This document shows positions 1 through 7,623 of a stretch of DNA of 43,586 nt, one piece after another (the first letter of the stretch is position 1; each line of letters starts with the position of its first letter). Source of the DNA: Lachnospiraceae bacterium UBA1818 (GTDB taxonomy: Bacteria; Bacillota; Clostridia; Lachnospirales; Lachnospiraceae). The stretch is from positions 1 to 43,586 of the forward strand of contig CAJFQZ010000021.1 in NCBI GenBank assembly GCA_904419285.1, given 5' to 3'. Both the position numbers and the translations under genes were made by a program. A model generated the notes under the pieces. That model was not told where the DNA came from, did not search any database, and saw only the letters and a list, made by a program, of their open reading frames with translations.

Positions 1-32
1 ATCCCGCATTTTATCTTTATATTTTCCCCTGT

Positions 33-773
33 TCACAGCAGCGTCTCCAGTATCTCCAGTGACTTAAACTTCTTATCCACATACCTTTCCGTCAGCCGCT
101 TCATGACCTTCCCCAGCCGGTCCATCACTTTATCCGTCACTGTAAATGTATAAAGTTTCTCTATTTTACTGCTCTCAATATATTGCATGCTATATAAAGT
201 GGAGTTATCGAGGACGATCCCGTCGATCACATCCCCATCACATTCACTGCATACGAGTCCGCCCTTGGCTGCGCTGAACACAGCCGGCCTGTCTGTGCTC
301 CCGCACTGGACACACTGGAACACCTGAGGCGCCTGTCCGTTGATGCACAGTGCTTTCAGTTCAAATATGTACCGTATGAGCAGATTCGGGATATGGGGAT
401 TGATCAGCGCCCGCATTGTCTGGTAGAGCAGCTTCAGCATTTCCCTCTCATCATTGAATTCTTTTGTATAATAACTGGCAAACTCGAGAAAATAAAAGCC
501 ATAGTAAGCTCCGATCACATCTTCTCTGAGCTCGGCAAAATAGTTGGAGATACTTGCTGACTGAATCGTGTATGATGTCCTGCCTTCATACATGGTAAAC
601 TCTCCGAAAGAAAATGGATTCACCGCGCCGACAAGGGGGCTGTTCGGTCTTCTCGCCCCCTTCGCAAACGCGGAAATCTTTCCCTGTTCTTTCGTCAGTA
701 TGACGACCCTTCTGTCATATTCACCAACCGGCGCTGTGGAAAGCACCATCCCTGTAAGTACGATCTGATTCAC
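33..773 (-). CDS. recO: DNA repair protein RecO
   Basis: RecO mediates loading of RecA onto SSB-coated single-stranded DNA in RecFOR recombinational repair. The 246-residue protein has the N-terminal OB fold (starting NQIVLTGMVLSTAPVGEYDR) followed by a helical domain. A four-cysteine zinc site is visible at C154, C157, C175 and C178. I chose the GTG at 773 because GGAAGGAAGGAAC lies just upstream and the family normally begins with this segment; the reading frame stays open to 872 but that extension is not family-like. The start lies inside the 3' end of the YqzL-like ORF, which suggests translational coupling. Length and motifs are normal. Assignment is secure; only the start is inferred. 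Confidence 0.95.
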   Translation of the reverse strand: MNQIVLTGMVLSTAPVGEYDRRVVILTKEQGKISAFAKGARRPNSPLVGAVNPFSFGEFTMYEGRTSYTIQSASISNYFAELREDVIGAYYGFYFLEFASYYTKEFNDEREMLKLLYQTMRALINPHIPNLLIRYIFELKALCINGQAPQVFQCVQCGSTDRPAVFSAAKGGLVCSECDGDVIDGIVLDNSTLYSMQYIESSKIEKLYTFTVTDKVMDRLGKVMKRLTERYVDKKFKSLEILETLL

Positions 774-987
774 ATTGTTCCTTCCTTCCGTCAGAATCTG
801 TATTCCCCGCCGCGGACATTTCCTTCTGCCGGATCCCTGCAGATTCACGGCTGCTTCCTGTCCCGGCAGCACTCTGCTTCTCTTTCAGACCCGCTCCGCC
901 GCCGGACTGCTCTGCCTTCATTTTATAGTTAAGATAATCTTCAATGCTGCCCGTCGCCATGAACTGGTCCCAATATGTTTCTCTCAT
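721..987 (-). CDS. YqzL-like small protein upstream of recO
   Basis: Eighty-eight codons with a strong ribosome binding site (AGAGGTGAG) ahead of the ATG. The first 22 residues (RETYWDQFMATGSIEDYLNY) resemble YqzL, the small protein of unknown function encoded just before recO in Bacillus (pattern W..F..TG.I..YL). The rest is a low-complexity tail rich in Ser, Gly, Glu and Lys. Only the N-terminal segment looks conserved by eye, so the tail may be lineage-specific. The ORF runs 53 nt into recO in another frame. The role is unknown; the fixed position beside recO is the best hint. The family match is from memory of the motif, not from a search. Confidence 0.7.
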   Translation of the reverse strand: MRETYWDQFMATGSIEDYLNYKMKAEQSGGGAGLKEKQSAAGTGSSRESAGIRQKEMSAAGNTDSDGRKEQCESDRTYRDGAFHSAGW

Positions 988-1273
988 CGGCTCACCTCTT
1001 CTTAAGTGTTATACTTTTAGGTTCTCCGATTCTGAAAAGCACTATACCCCTCAAAAAATACCAGTTCTTTTTCTGTACAAGGCCTTGACATTTGCTGCGT
1101 CTGACGTATTCCCGATTTTCTTTTTCTATCTTACCACATCCGGCAGATGTATCAAAGCCCTGCATGACATCTATTATTTTTAAGCCGAATTACTGGAAGC
1201 AGGCAAAATAATCAGGCGGCGTCCGTATCCTCTCAGCCGGCCGGCAGACTTCTATCCATGATTTACATCATCA
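988..1273. other. Leader region of yqzL-recO
   Basis: No convincing gene is seen here. The stretch lies between the terminator of the PadR-linked island and yqzL, so it should carry the promoter of the recO pair on the minus strand. AT-rich candidates occur around 1010-1075, but none has a clear -35/-10 pair at 16-18 bp, so I do not call one. Confidence 0.4.
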
Positions 1274-1321
1274 AAACAGCAGACAGGACCAGCCCCAAAA
1301 GGGCGGTCCCGCCTGCTGTTT
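1274..1321 (-). terminator. Intrinsic terminator of the PadR-linked island
   Basis: Long hairpin: outer arms AAACAGCAG (1274-1282) and CTGCTGTTT (1313-1321), inner arms GGACC-a-GCCC and GGGC-GGTCC around a short A-rich loop. On the minus strand it ends in TTTT. It lies 27 bp past the stop of the small membrane protein gene and separates that group from yqzL-recO. Confidence 0.75.
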
Positions 1322-1347
1322 ACGTTTATCTGTATACCGTATCTCAC

Positions 1348-1683
1348 TTAATTCAGATCCTGAAGCTTCATCTTCTCCAGTTCCCGTCTGCGCTTTCTCT
1401 TCTCTCTGCAGGCAAAATAAATAGCAAGCAATACGATCGTGGGGATATTTACCGTGATAAATGCTGCAGCGATCGTTGTAAATATCTCCCAGCCGCCCAT
1501 CGAGTCCGTGATCACCACGCTGAATACAGCCAGCAGTGAATACAGAAAAGTAAGCAGCGGCAGGAGCAGCCCCGGCCACCAGCTCTCCCGCCTTGAAAGA
1601 AAAATCTGCAGAAGAATGCCTCCCACACAGACCGCCAGTATGACAATCAGAGATATATAAATCATTGCGGTACCTATTACCAT
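1348..1683 (-). CDS. Small hypothetical membrane protein
   Basis: A 111-residue protein with three predicted membrane segments (about residues 8-29, 36-58 and 66-91) and a very basic cytoplasmic tail (CREKRKRRRELEK). I do not recognise the family. The ATG directly follows the stop codon of the DUF2089-type gene (TAA then ATG). Its ribosome binding site GAGGAGGAAC lies inside the end of that gene, so the two are almost certainly co-translated. The pairing of a DUF2089 protein with a small membrane protein suggests a linked envelope or signalling function, but nothing in the sequence shows a biochemical activity. Confidence 0.65.
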   Translation of the reverse strand: MVIGTAMIYISLIVILAVCVGGILLQIFLSRRESWWPGLLLPLLTFLYSLLAVFSVVITDSMGGWEIFTTIAAAFITVNIPTIVLLAIYFACREKRKRRRELEKMKLQDLN

Positions 1684-1986
1684 TTATGTTCCTCCTCTCC
1701 GCTCCTTCTTGTACTCCCCGATCAGAAGCTTCGCCGTCTCCAGATCCAACTTCTCATTGACCGCCAGACGCTTGATCAGTGCAATATACGGCTCGCTCTC
1801 CACATCCTCGCTGATCCTGATTTTCTGGATCAGCTTATCCAGACGCAGCCGTACTGTCGGATAAGTCACGTCGTACTGCTTCGCGATCTCCTTGAGAGAG
1901 CCGGAGGCAAGAAGGAAATTCTTGATAAATGTTACATCTTCCGGGTCAAGATTTACCATCCATTCCGGCACGATCTCTATGGCCAT
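1684..1986 (-). CDS. DUF2089 family protein
   Basis: A 100-residue protein starting MAIEIVPEWM after an excellent AAAGGAGGTG site. The core (LLASGSLKEIAKQYDVTYPT followed by VRLRLDKLIQKI) has the look of a helix-turn-helix: a short helix, a turn around Y..TYPTVR and a recognition-like helix. This matches the DUF2089 family, which is often found in Firmicutes operons with small membrane proteins. DNA binding is therefore plausible but inferred. The longer upstream reading frame is AT-rich promoter sequence and was left out. It overlaps nothing and is followed immediately by the small membrane protein gene. Confidence 0.75.
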   Translation of the reverse strand: MAIEIVPEWMVNLDPEDVTFIKNFLLASGSLKEIAKQYDVTYPTVRLRLDKLIQKIRISEDVESEPYIALIKRLAVNEKLDLETAKLLIGEYKKERRGGT

Positions 1987-2011
1987 GAGAGCACCTCCTT
2001 TAATATAATTA

Positions 2012-2045
2012 AATATAATATTGAATTTTATTAAAGTCAATATTG
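2012..2045 (-). promoter_or_regulatory. Promoter of the DUF2089 gene pair with overlapping dyad
   Basis: On the minus strand, TTGACT (2035-2040) and TATATT (2012-2017) are separated by 17 bp, a good sigma-A promoter. The inverted repeat AATATTG (2018-2024) / CAATATT (2039-2045) spans the spacer and -35 and could be an operator, possibly for the DUF2089 protein itself. The latter is inference. Confidence 0.6.
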
Positions 2046-2148
2046 TAATATATCTTTAATAATATTGTCATCATATGTATTCCTGTCGGCCTGCCCCTGC
2101 CGCCGGACCTTTTTCGACACAGAGATCTCCTTCCATTCGGAAGTCCTG

Positions 2149-2796
2149 TTACAGTGTTTTGTAATCCTGATCTACAATACGGCTCAGAACCACACATACG
2201 ATGATCAGGATGACCTCTGCCGCCGCGACTATATATACAGGAGCAGGAAACAATACATATCCGAACTTCGTAAGGACTTTCCCTGCTAGCACGATCACGA
2301 TAAACACGCCTCCGGTCAGCAGGTACGCAATATGCTTTTTAAAAATCTGCCTTGACATGATCCAGCTGTATACATATCCTGTGGCAAATACGAGAAACGC
2401 CCATGCTGCGCCTCCGCTGGTAACCTTGACTGTTTCGTCCTTTCCGCCATACTGAAGCACCCAGAACGGAAGCCACACTGCCAGGAAAATACAGATATCT
2501 CTTATGACGTTCAGGCATTTTTCTCTGGACGACATTCTCGGCATCTCCGCAAGTACGCTTTCACAGAACGCCTGGTAGTCCTCACCGATCGTATTTTTGA
2601 CGGGGATTCCCCTTTTCTCTCCCTCCAGGATCATCTCTGCGATATCCTGCCGCACTTTTTCCTGCTCATAGCGGCTGATTCCGAAACGCTGGATATATCC
2701 TGTCATATTTCTCAGTACATCATTCGCTTCCTTTGACAGCTGCTCGCATAAAATATCATTTTCCTCTATCAACTTTTTTGTCTGCCTTTTCATCAT
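2149..2796 (-). CDS. PadR-partner membrane protein (DUF1048/HAAS-like helical domain)
   Basis: A 215-residue protein beginning MMKRQTKKLIEENDILCEQL. The first ~95 residues are soluble and helical, with the pattern Y...E..R.DI..M and then IGEDYQAFCESVLAEM. That pattern resembles the DUF1048/HAAS domains commonly encoded right after PadR regulators. Four or five hydrophobic segments follow to the C-terminus. A GGAGGG site precedes the two adjacent ATG codons at 2796 and 2793; either may be used. By analogy such proteins are membrane signalling or stress partners of PadR, but their activity is unknown. Family placement is by motif and context and could be a sister family. Confidence 0.65.
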   Translation of the reverse strand: MMKRQTKKLIEENDILCEQLSKEANDVLRNMTGYIQRFGISRYEQEKVRQDIAEMILEGEKRGIPVKNTIGEDYQAFCESVLAEMPRMSSREKCLNVIRDICIFLAVWLPFWVLQYGGKDETVKVTSGGAAWAFLVFATGYVYSWIMSRQIFKKHIAYLLTGGVFIVIVLAGKVLTKFGYVLFPAPVYIVAAAEVILIIVCVVLSRIVDQDYKTL

Positions 2797-2824
2797 CCAT
2801 TCCCTCCATTCTCTGCCTGTTTTC

Positions 2825-2911
2825 TCAAAAAGTGTCCGCGTATCGGTCTGCAATCCTGTATACCACATACAGGATTACCGCTGCCGCCGCAGCGGCTCCA
2901 AGGTTACTCAT
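2825..2911 (-). CDS. Candidate 28-residue membrane peptide in the PadR operon
   Basis: A short ORF (MSNLGAAAAAAVILYVVYRI, then eight polar residues) starting within the last codons of padR; its ATG overlaps the padR stop region (ATGAGTAA). It has a good GGAGGG site 7 nt upstream and one hydrophobic segment of about 15 residues. Its start context (GGAGGGAATGAATGATG) is almost identical to that of the following gene (GGAGGGAATGGATGATG). It fills the otherwise non-coding gap between padR and the membrane protein gene. Translation is plausible from the site and overlap, but such a short ORF could be chance. Confidence 0.4.
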   Translation of the reverse strand: MSNLGAAAAAAVILYVVYRIADRYADTF

Positions 2912-3242
2912 CATTCATTCCCTCCATATCTGCCTCGAGCCTCTGTACGGCATCCGCCAGTTCCCGATAATTTTTAAAAAAAGTTTTCAGTTCTTCTCTC
3001 CCCGCATCTGTCAGGGAATAATACTTCCTTTTCGGTCCCACCTCGGACTGGCGGTAAACCGCCGAAATGAACTTATTCTTCTCCAGGCGGAGCAGAAGCG
3101 GATAGATCGTTCCCTCCGCGATGTTCCCGAATCCATACTCCTCCAGCTGACGGGAGATCTCATAACCATATGTTTCATTTTTGCTGATGATCGCAAGGAC
3201 ACATCCTTCCAGTGTCCCTTTCAGCATCTGCGACGGTATCAT
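2904..3242 (-). CDS. PadR family transcriptional regulator
   Basis: A 112-residue PadR-type repressor with a winged helix: GTLEGCVLAIISKNETYGYE, then ISRQLEEYGF, GTIYPLLLRLEKNKFI and the wing (KYYSLTDAGREELK). A short helical dimerisation tail follows (FFKNYRELADAVQRLEADME). The start at 3242 (MIPSQMLKG) fits the family and has an AGGTAGGTGAT site; the longer frame runs into the promoter. The promoter carries a large palindrome that is probably its own operator. The gene heads a small operon with a 28-codon ORF and a membrane protein, the classic arrangement of PadR plus a regulated membrane partner. The inducer cannot be told from sequence. Confidence 0.92.
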   Translation of the reverse strand: MIPSQMLKGTLEGCVLAIISKNETYGYEISRQLEEYGFGNIAEGTIYPLLLRLEKNKFISAVYRQSEVGPKRKYYSLTDAGREELKTFFKNYRELADAVQRLEADMEGMNDE

Positions 3243-3245
3243 GAT

Positions 3246-3310
3246 ATCACCTACCTTGTATTGCAATGTAGCTTTGACTATATTGTAATGCAAGGTAGGT
3301 GATGTGTCAA
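3246..3310 (-). promoter_or_regulatory. padR promoter with large inverted-repeat operator
   Basis: The minus-strand promoter is TTGACA (3305-3310) and TACAAT (3282-3287), spaced exactly 17 bp. Two 22-nt arms, 3246-3267 and 3282-3303, form an inverted repeat matching at 20 of 22 positions around a 14-nt centre. One arm fills the -35/-10 spacer and overlaps the -10. The other lies just after the transcription start and overlaps the padR ribosome binding site. Binding to both arms would block the promoter, which strongly suggests autoregulation by PadR. The assignment to PadR is inferred from position. Confidence 0.8.
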
Positions 3311-3450
3311 TAGAGGCTGATGAATATATTGAAAAATAATATACTTTTTACCCGAAAAATATTATGGCGGTAAAATTTCCTGTCACACATAAATCTTTAT
3401 TAACAGATTATCCGAGATATAATCCAACGATCTTCTCCCGCAAAAAAATA

Positions 3451-3483
3451 AAAAGGCGAAACGTTTATCCCGCTGCGCCTTTT
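3451..3483 (-). terminator. Intrinsic terminator of era
   Basis: AAAAGGCG (3451-3458) pairs with CGCCTTTT (3476-3483). On the minus strand the stem is followed by TATTTTTTT. It lies about 100 bp after the era stop. The rest of the 3311-3585 gap shows no gene. Confidence 0.75.
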
Positions 3484-3585
3484 CATTTTCCTTCCAGCCG
3501 CCATCTCCACATGTCGACTCTTTATTCAGTTTTTCAGCCCAAGCTTAAAACAGCTCTCTCGATTCCTTCCCGGAAATATAATCGT

Positions 3586-4482
3586 CTACTCGTCCTCCCG
3601 ATACCCGAAGTTCTTCATCAGATAATCGCTGTCCCGCCAGTTCTTCTGCACCTTCACCCACAGCTTCAGATTCACCTTGCAGTCCAGCATCCTCTCGATC
3701 TCATAGCGCGCCGTGCTGCCGATCTTCTTGAGCATACTGCCCTGTTTTCCGATGATGATTCCCTTATGGGAATCCCGCTCGCAGATGATCGTCGCATCGA
3801 TGTGCATCACCTTCCGCTCCATCTTCATCCGGTCAATCGCCACTGCGATACCATGAGGGATCTCTTCATTTAAGCAGTGCAGAGCCTTCTCCCGGATCAG
3901 CTCCGCCACGATCTGCCGCTCCGGCTGGTCTGTGATCGTGTCCTCATCATAGAACTGTGGTCCATAGGGCAGATATTTCAGGATCACTTTCACCAGCTCG
4001 TCCGTATTGTCGCCGGTACGGGCAGACACAGGAACGATCTCCGCAAAATCATATTCTTTCCGGTAAACATCGATTGCCGGAAGGATCTCTTCCTTCTTCA
4101 CCATATCGATCTTATTGATCACCAGGATGACCGGCGTCTTCACCTTTTTCAGCTGATCGATAATGTGGCGCTCGCCTGCGCCGATGAAAGTGGTCGGCTC
4201 CACCAGCCAGAGCACCACATCCACTTCATTTAACGAGCGCTCAGCAATGTTGACCATGTACTCGCCAAGCTTGTTCTTCGCCTTGTGGATACCCGGTGTA
4301 TCAACGAACACGATCTGGCCTTCCTCTGTGGTGAGCACAGTCTGGATCCTGTTCCGCGTCGTCTGCGGCTTATTCGAAGTGATCGCGATCTTCTGTCCGA
4401 TCAGGTGGTTCATAAGCGTAGATTTTCCTACGTTCGGCCTGCCGATCAGCGTGGCAAAGCCAGATTTAAAATTCTCTTTCAT
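3586..4482 (-). CDS. era: GTPase Era
   Basis: Era is an essential GTPase that binds the 3' end of 16S rRNA and assists 30S assembly. The 298-residue protein shows G1 GRPNVGKST (residues 14-22), G3 DTPG, G4 NKID and a G5-like PVSARTG. A C-terminal KH RNA-binding domain carries IIGKQGSMLKKIG. The start at 4482 (MKENFKSGF) is preceded by AGAAGGAGT; the longer frame would translate the upstream inverted repeat. It lies 84 bp after the M16C peptidase gene and may share its transcript. In many Firmicutes era is followed at once by yqzL-recO, but here about 2.6 kb of other genes intervene. Confidence 0.97.
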   Translation of the reverse strand: MKENFKSGFATLIGRPNVGKSTLMNHLIGQKIAITSNKPQTTRNRIQTVLTTEEGQIVFVDTPGIHKAKNKLGEYMVNIAERSLNEVDVVLWLVEPTTFIGAGERHIIDQLKKVKTPVILVINKIDMVKKEEILPAIDVYRKEYDFAEIVPVSARTGDNTDELVKVILKYLPYGPQFYDEDTITDQPERQIVAELIREKALHCLNEEIPHGIAVAIDRMKMERKVMHIDATIICERDSHKGIIIGKQGSMLKKIGSTARYEIERMLDCKVNLKLWVKVQKNWRDSDYLMKNFGYREDE

Positions 4483-4504
4483 GTTGACTCCTTCTGTGAA
4501 TTTT

Positions 4505-4555
4505 CTGTGAAAGGGGACGTAGTGAAATTGAATTTTACTACGTCCCCTTTCACAG
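4505..4555. repeat. Long near-perfect inverted repeat upstream of era
   Basis: Two 25-nt arms, 4505-4529 and 4531-4555, match at 24 of 25 positions around a single central base. The core is GGGGACGTAGT / ACTACGTCCCC flanked by GTGAAA / TTTCAC. On the plus strand the stem runs into TTTTTT, which looks like a terminator, but no plus-strand gene ends here. In the direction of era it is followed by AAAATTC, so it is a poor terminator for the peptidase gene. The GGGGACG core recalls REP-type elements linked to Y1 transposases. I see no second copy in the window. Confidence 0.8.
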
Positions 4556-4566
4556 TTTTTTAACAT

Positions 4567-7494
4567 TTAGCTGAGTGTTCTTACTTCAAGGAACATGTCC
4601 CTCTGTTCTTCTATCTTCTCCTCGCTTCCGATCACGCAGAGCAGCTTCCGGTCCAGCATCGCCTTCACCACATCTGCCAGCGCACGGATGTCCTCCTGCT
4701 GTGCATCGAGGATCTGCCCGCGCTCGCTTCGCAGCATCTCCTCCGAGACGCGGTTCATATACAGGTTCATGGAGCGTGCGCCCTTCGCCGCCGGGTTCAT
4801 CGGACGGTCCAGGCTGCTCATTGTGCCGATGATGAACTTATTCATGTCTCTGTCGCTCACATTGAAGTTCTTCAGGTAATCGACCACACCCTCGTACACT
4901 TCCATGGTGCGCTCCAGGTTCGGATCACGGTACGAGATAAGGTACGCATCGCCGATCCTGTTGAAATTGCTCATACAGCCGTAGGCTCCGCCCTTCACGC
5001 GGATGTTCTGCCACAGGTAATCATACCCCAGGATGACCTTGAGGATCTGCAGTGTACCGCTGTATTTCTGTCCGCCGTCGATGAAATTGCCGACTCGCGC
5101 CACATACTGCACTTTCGAGGATGTCTTGAATCCCTCGTTGCGTTTCCTGCAGTGGAGGATGCATGCCTCATCCGGGATCTCTCCGCCGGTATACAGGCTG
5201 TCCTTTACCGCTGCAAATGCCTTTGTCATGGGTTCAATTCCTTCTTCTGACGACGTATAGCTGATCATCAGGTTATCCGCCCGGAAGATCCGCCGCGCGA
5301 TCTCCTTCAGATTCCGGATCAGCGTCTCTTTCTGCCCGTCAAAATCTTCTTCAATCTTTTTCACAGCTTCATAAAAACCGATGCCGTCCGTGTCATCCTT
5401 GAACTTTGACATGGGTGACGTGTAGGACAGCGCACGCAGCGCGGCCGTCGTGTGCCCGGATGACAGGAACGATGCCAGCAGTCTGGACTTCAGCATGGCG
5501 AGGATCTCTTTGAGCCGCTTCTCGTCATCCAGCCGTGACTCCATCAGGATCTCCCGCATCATGGAGAAGAGCACGTCCATCTTCGGGTAGAGCGCCTTTC
5601 CTCTCATCTCAAAGGTGGCTCGGAATTCCTTCTCCTTTACCTTCGTCACATCCGTATACAGTTCAAGGGAGGTCCCGATTCCGCCGGTATGGATGTTGAT
5701 CTCGTTGAACAGCTCCCCGTATTCATAATTTGTCGTATCAATGATTCCCAGCACGCTCTGAAGGATCCCCACATAGGGCAGAAGTTCCTCCCGGATGCCG
5801 GACAGATCGAACATCATCGTCACGTAGCCGATTCCGTTCGTCTCTATATTGTGGTGCACAAGCTTCACGCCGCCGATCTCCATCTCATCATTGTAGATCG
5901 GTGCGATCTCCCGGGAAATATCCGTTCTCTTAAGGACCGGGATCTTCGCAAGATCTTCCGGACTGGACTCTTCCTCCTGGTACTGTTCCAGCTCATGCGT
6001 ATCGTCAACCAGCTTCTGTACCTCTTCCGGCGACAGGCTTTCCTTATACGCCTTAAGCTTTTCCGCCAGCTCTCTGTCCATCCTTGCGGTGCGCCCGCGC
6101 TCCGGACGAATGATGACAACGGCGCCATGGGTGTTCTCCAGCAGATAAGTACGGATCAGGTCCTCAAAATATCCTGTATCCACCTGGCTTTTCAGGAACT
6201 CAAAGGTCGGGATCGCCTGCATGTGGATAAACGGCTTCGCCTCATCATACAGCCAGCTGTCGTAAAGCTGAAGTCCGTACATCAGTCCCCGCGGATAATT
6301 TCCAAAATCCGCCTCGCGGAAGCGGAACTCGTGATAATTGATCCCTGCTCGGAGCGCCTTCTTATCCATGCCCTTCTCTGCGATCTCCCGCAGGGTATCC
6401 TCGATCACACGGATAAACTCTTCCTTCTGCTCCACATTTGCATTCTTCGCGATCACAGAAAACAACGGCTGGTACACTCCATTGTCATAGGAGCCCATGA
6501 TATCTTTACCGATCCCCGCATCCACCAGTGCTTTCTTAAGAGGCGCCCCCGGCGCGGACAGGAGTGCATAATCCAGGATCTGGAACGCCAGGTAAAGCTT
6601 CTCGTCCAGGGAGGTGCCGATCACCTTATTCCAGGACAGATACGTCTTGTCCTCCTCACTCTCATCGCTGGTGATAGAATATTCCTGCACCACTTCCCTC
6701 ATCTCACCGAAAGGCTCCTGATACTTGATCTCGGAATCCACCTCCGCGGCGTCAAATTCAGACAGATACTTTTCATCCAGCCATCGAAGCTTCTCCTCCA
6801 TATCCATATCTCCATACAGATAAATGTAGCTGTTGGACGGATGATAATATTTTCTGTGGAAATCCAGAAACTGCTCATACGTCAGCTCCGGGATCACATC
6901 CGGATCTCCGCCGGATTCATTTGCATAAGATGTATCCGGGAACAGAGAATTCAGTATCACCCGGTCAAGTACGCCTTCCGGAGAGGAAAATGCCCCTTTC
7001 ATCTCATTGTAGACAACTCCGCTGATCGTCAGTTCCCCGTCCGGCCGATCCAGCTTATAACTCCATCCCTCCTGACGGAAGATCTCGTCATGCTGATAGA
7101 TATTCGGATAGAACACTGCGTCCATATACACATGCATCAGGTTCTGAAAATCCTTGTCATTGCAGCTCGCCACCGGATACACAGTCTTGTCCGGATAAGT
7201 CATAGCGTTCAGGAATGTGTTGAGAGATCCCTTCACCAGCTCCACAAACGGATCCTTCACCGGGAAATCTCTCGAGCCGCACAGAACGGAATGTTCCATG
7301 ATATGGGGAACTCCCGTGCTGTCGGAAGGCGGTGTGCGGAATCCGATACAGAATACCTTGTTCTCGTCGTCATTTTCCATAAGCAGGACTCTTGCCCCGC
7401 TTTTCTTATGTTTTAAAAGGAAGCCCTGGGATTTGATATCCGACAGGTCTTCCTTCTGAATCACTTCATACGCTGTCAGGTCATAAATACTCAT
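4567..7494 (-). CDS. M16C family zinc metallopeptidase (presequence protease-like)
   Basis: A 975-residue peptidase of the insulinase/pitrilysin superfamily, subfamily M16C (PreP/falcilysin type), expected to degrade short unstructured peptides in a closed two-half chamber. The inverted zinc motif HIMEH gives H64, E67 (catalytic) and H68, with the distal ligand E164 in VVYNEMKG. The order is an active N-terminal half, a helical hinge around the Glu-rich stretch HELEQYQEEESSPEDL, and a C-terminal half including VKGGAYG. The start at 7494 has AAAGGAG upstream, and length from it is typical. There is no signal peptide, so it should be cytoplasmic. It is probably cotranscribed with era downstream. 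Confidence 0.93.
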   Translation of the reverse strand: MSIYDLTAYEVIQKEDLSDIKSQGFLLKHKKSGARVLLMENDDENKVFCIGFRTPPSDSTGVPHIMEHSVLCGSRDFPVKDPFVELVKGSLNTFLNAMTYPDKTVYPVASCNDKDFQNLMHVYMDAVFYPNIYQHDEIFRQEGWSYKLDRPDGELTISGVVYNEMKGAFSSPEGVLDRVILNSLFPDTSYANESGGDPDVIPELTYEQFLDFHRKYYHPSNSYIYLYGDMDMEEKLRWLDEKYLSEFDAAEVDSEIKYQEPFGEMREVVQEYSITSDESEEDKTYLSWNKVIGTSLDEKLYLAFQILDYALLSAPGAPLKKALVDAGIGKDIMGSYDNGVYQPLFSVIAKNANVEQKEEFIRVIEDTLREIAEKGMDKKALRAGINYHEFRFREADFGNYPRGLMYGLQLYDSWLYDEAKPFIHMQAIPTFEFLKSQVDTGYFEDLIRTYLLENTHGAVVIIRPERGRTARMDRELAEKLKAYKESLSPEEVQKLVDDTHELEQYQEEESSPEDLAKIPVLKRTDISREIAPIYNDEMEIGGVKLVHHNIETNGIGYVTMMFDLSGIREELLPYVGILQSVLGIIDTTNYEYGELFNEINIHTGGIGTSLELYTDVTKVKEKEFRATFEMRGKALYPKMDVLFSMMREILMESRLDDEKRLKEILAMLKSRLLASFLSSGHTTAALRALSYTSPMSKFKDDTDGIGFYEAVKKIEEDFDGQKETLIRNLKEIARRIFRADNLMISYTSSEEGIEPMTKAFAAVKDSLYTGGEIPDEACILHCRKRNEGFKTSSKVQYVARVGNFIDGGQKYSGTLQILKVILGYDYLWQNIRVKGGAYGCMSNFNRIGDAYLISYRDPNLERTMEVYEGVVDYLKNFNVSDRDMNKFIIGTMSSLDRPMNPAAKGARSMNLYMNRVSEEMLRSERGQILDAQQEDIRALADVVKAMLDRKLLCVIGSEEKIEEQRDMFLEVRTLS

Positions 7495-7545
7495 GCCGTA
7501 ATCTCCTTTTTTCTCAAATTTCCTGCCGCAGACTGCAGCATAAAG

Positions 7546-7594
7546 AAAGCGGACGCCCCGCATCCGCTTTCCGGCGTTCATACCTCATAGTATA
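7546..7594 (-). promoter_or_regulatory. Extended -10 promoter and leader hairpin of the M16C peptidase gene
   Basis: On the minus strand TGTTATACT (TATACT at 7589-7594) is an extended -10 element without a good -35. Downstream, AAAGCGGA and TCCGCTTT (arms within 7546-7570) form a hairpin followed by CTTTATG. The hairpin may end the upstream PH-domain operon, act as a leader structure of the peptidase gene, or both. Confidence 0.4.
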
Positions 7595-7623
7595 ACACCA
7601 ACCTGTCAACTTTAAAAGGAAAA

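Noticed and set aside
1439-1660. Plus-strand ORFs within the PadR-linked island
   Set aside because: No ribosome binding site and they are opposite to better-supported genes.
5689-7416. Plus-strand 575-codon ORF inside the M16C peptidase gene
   Set aside because: It is an antisense shadow of a clearly conserved gene, with His/Ile/Arg-rich composition and no family match.
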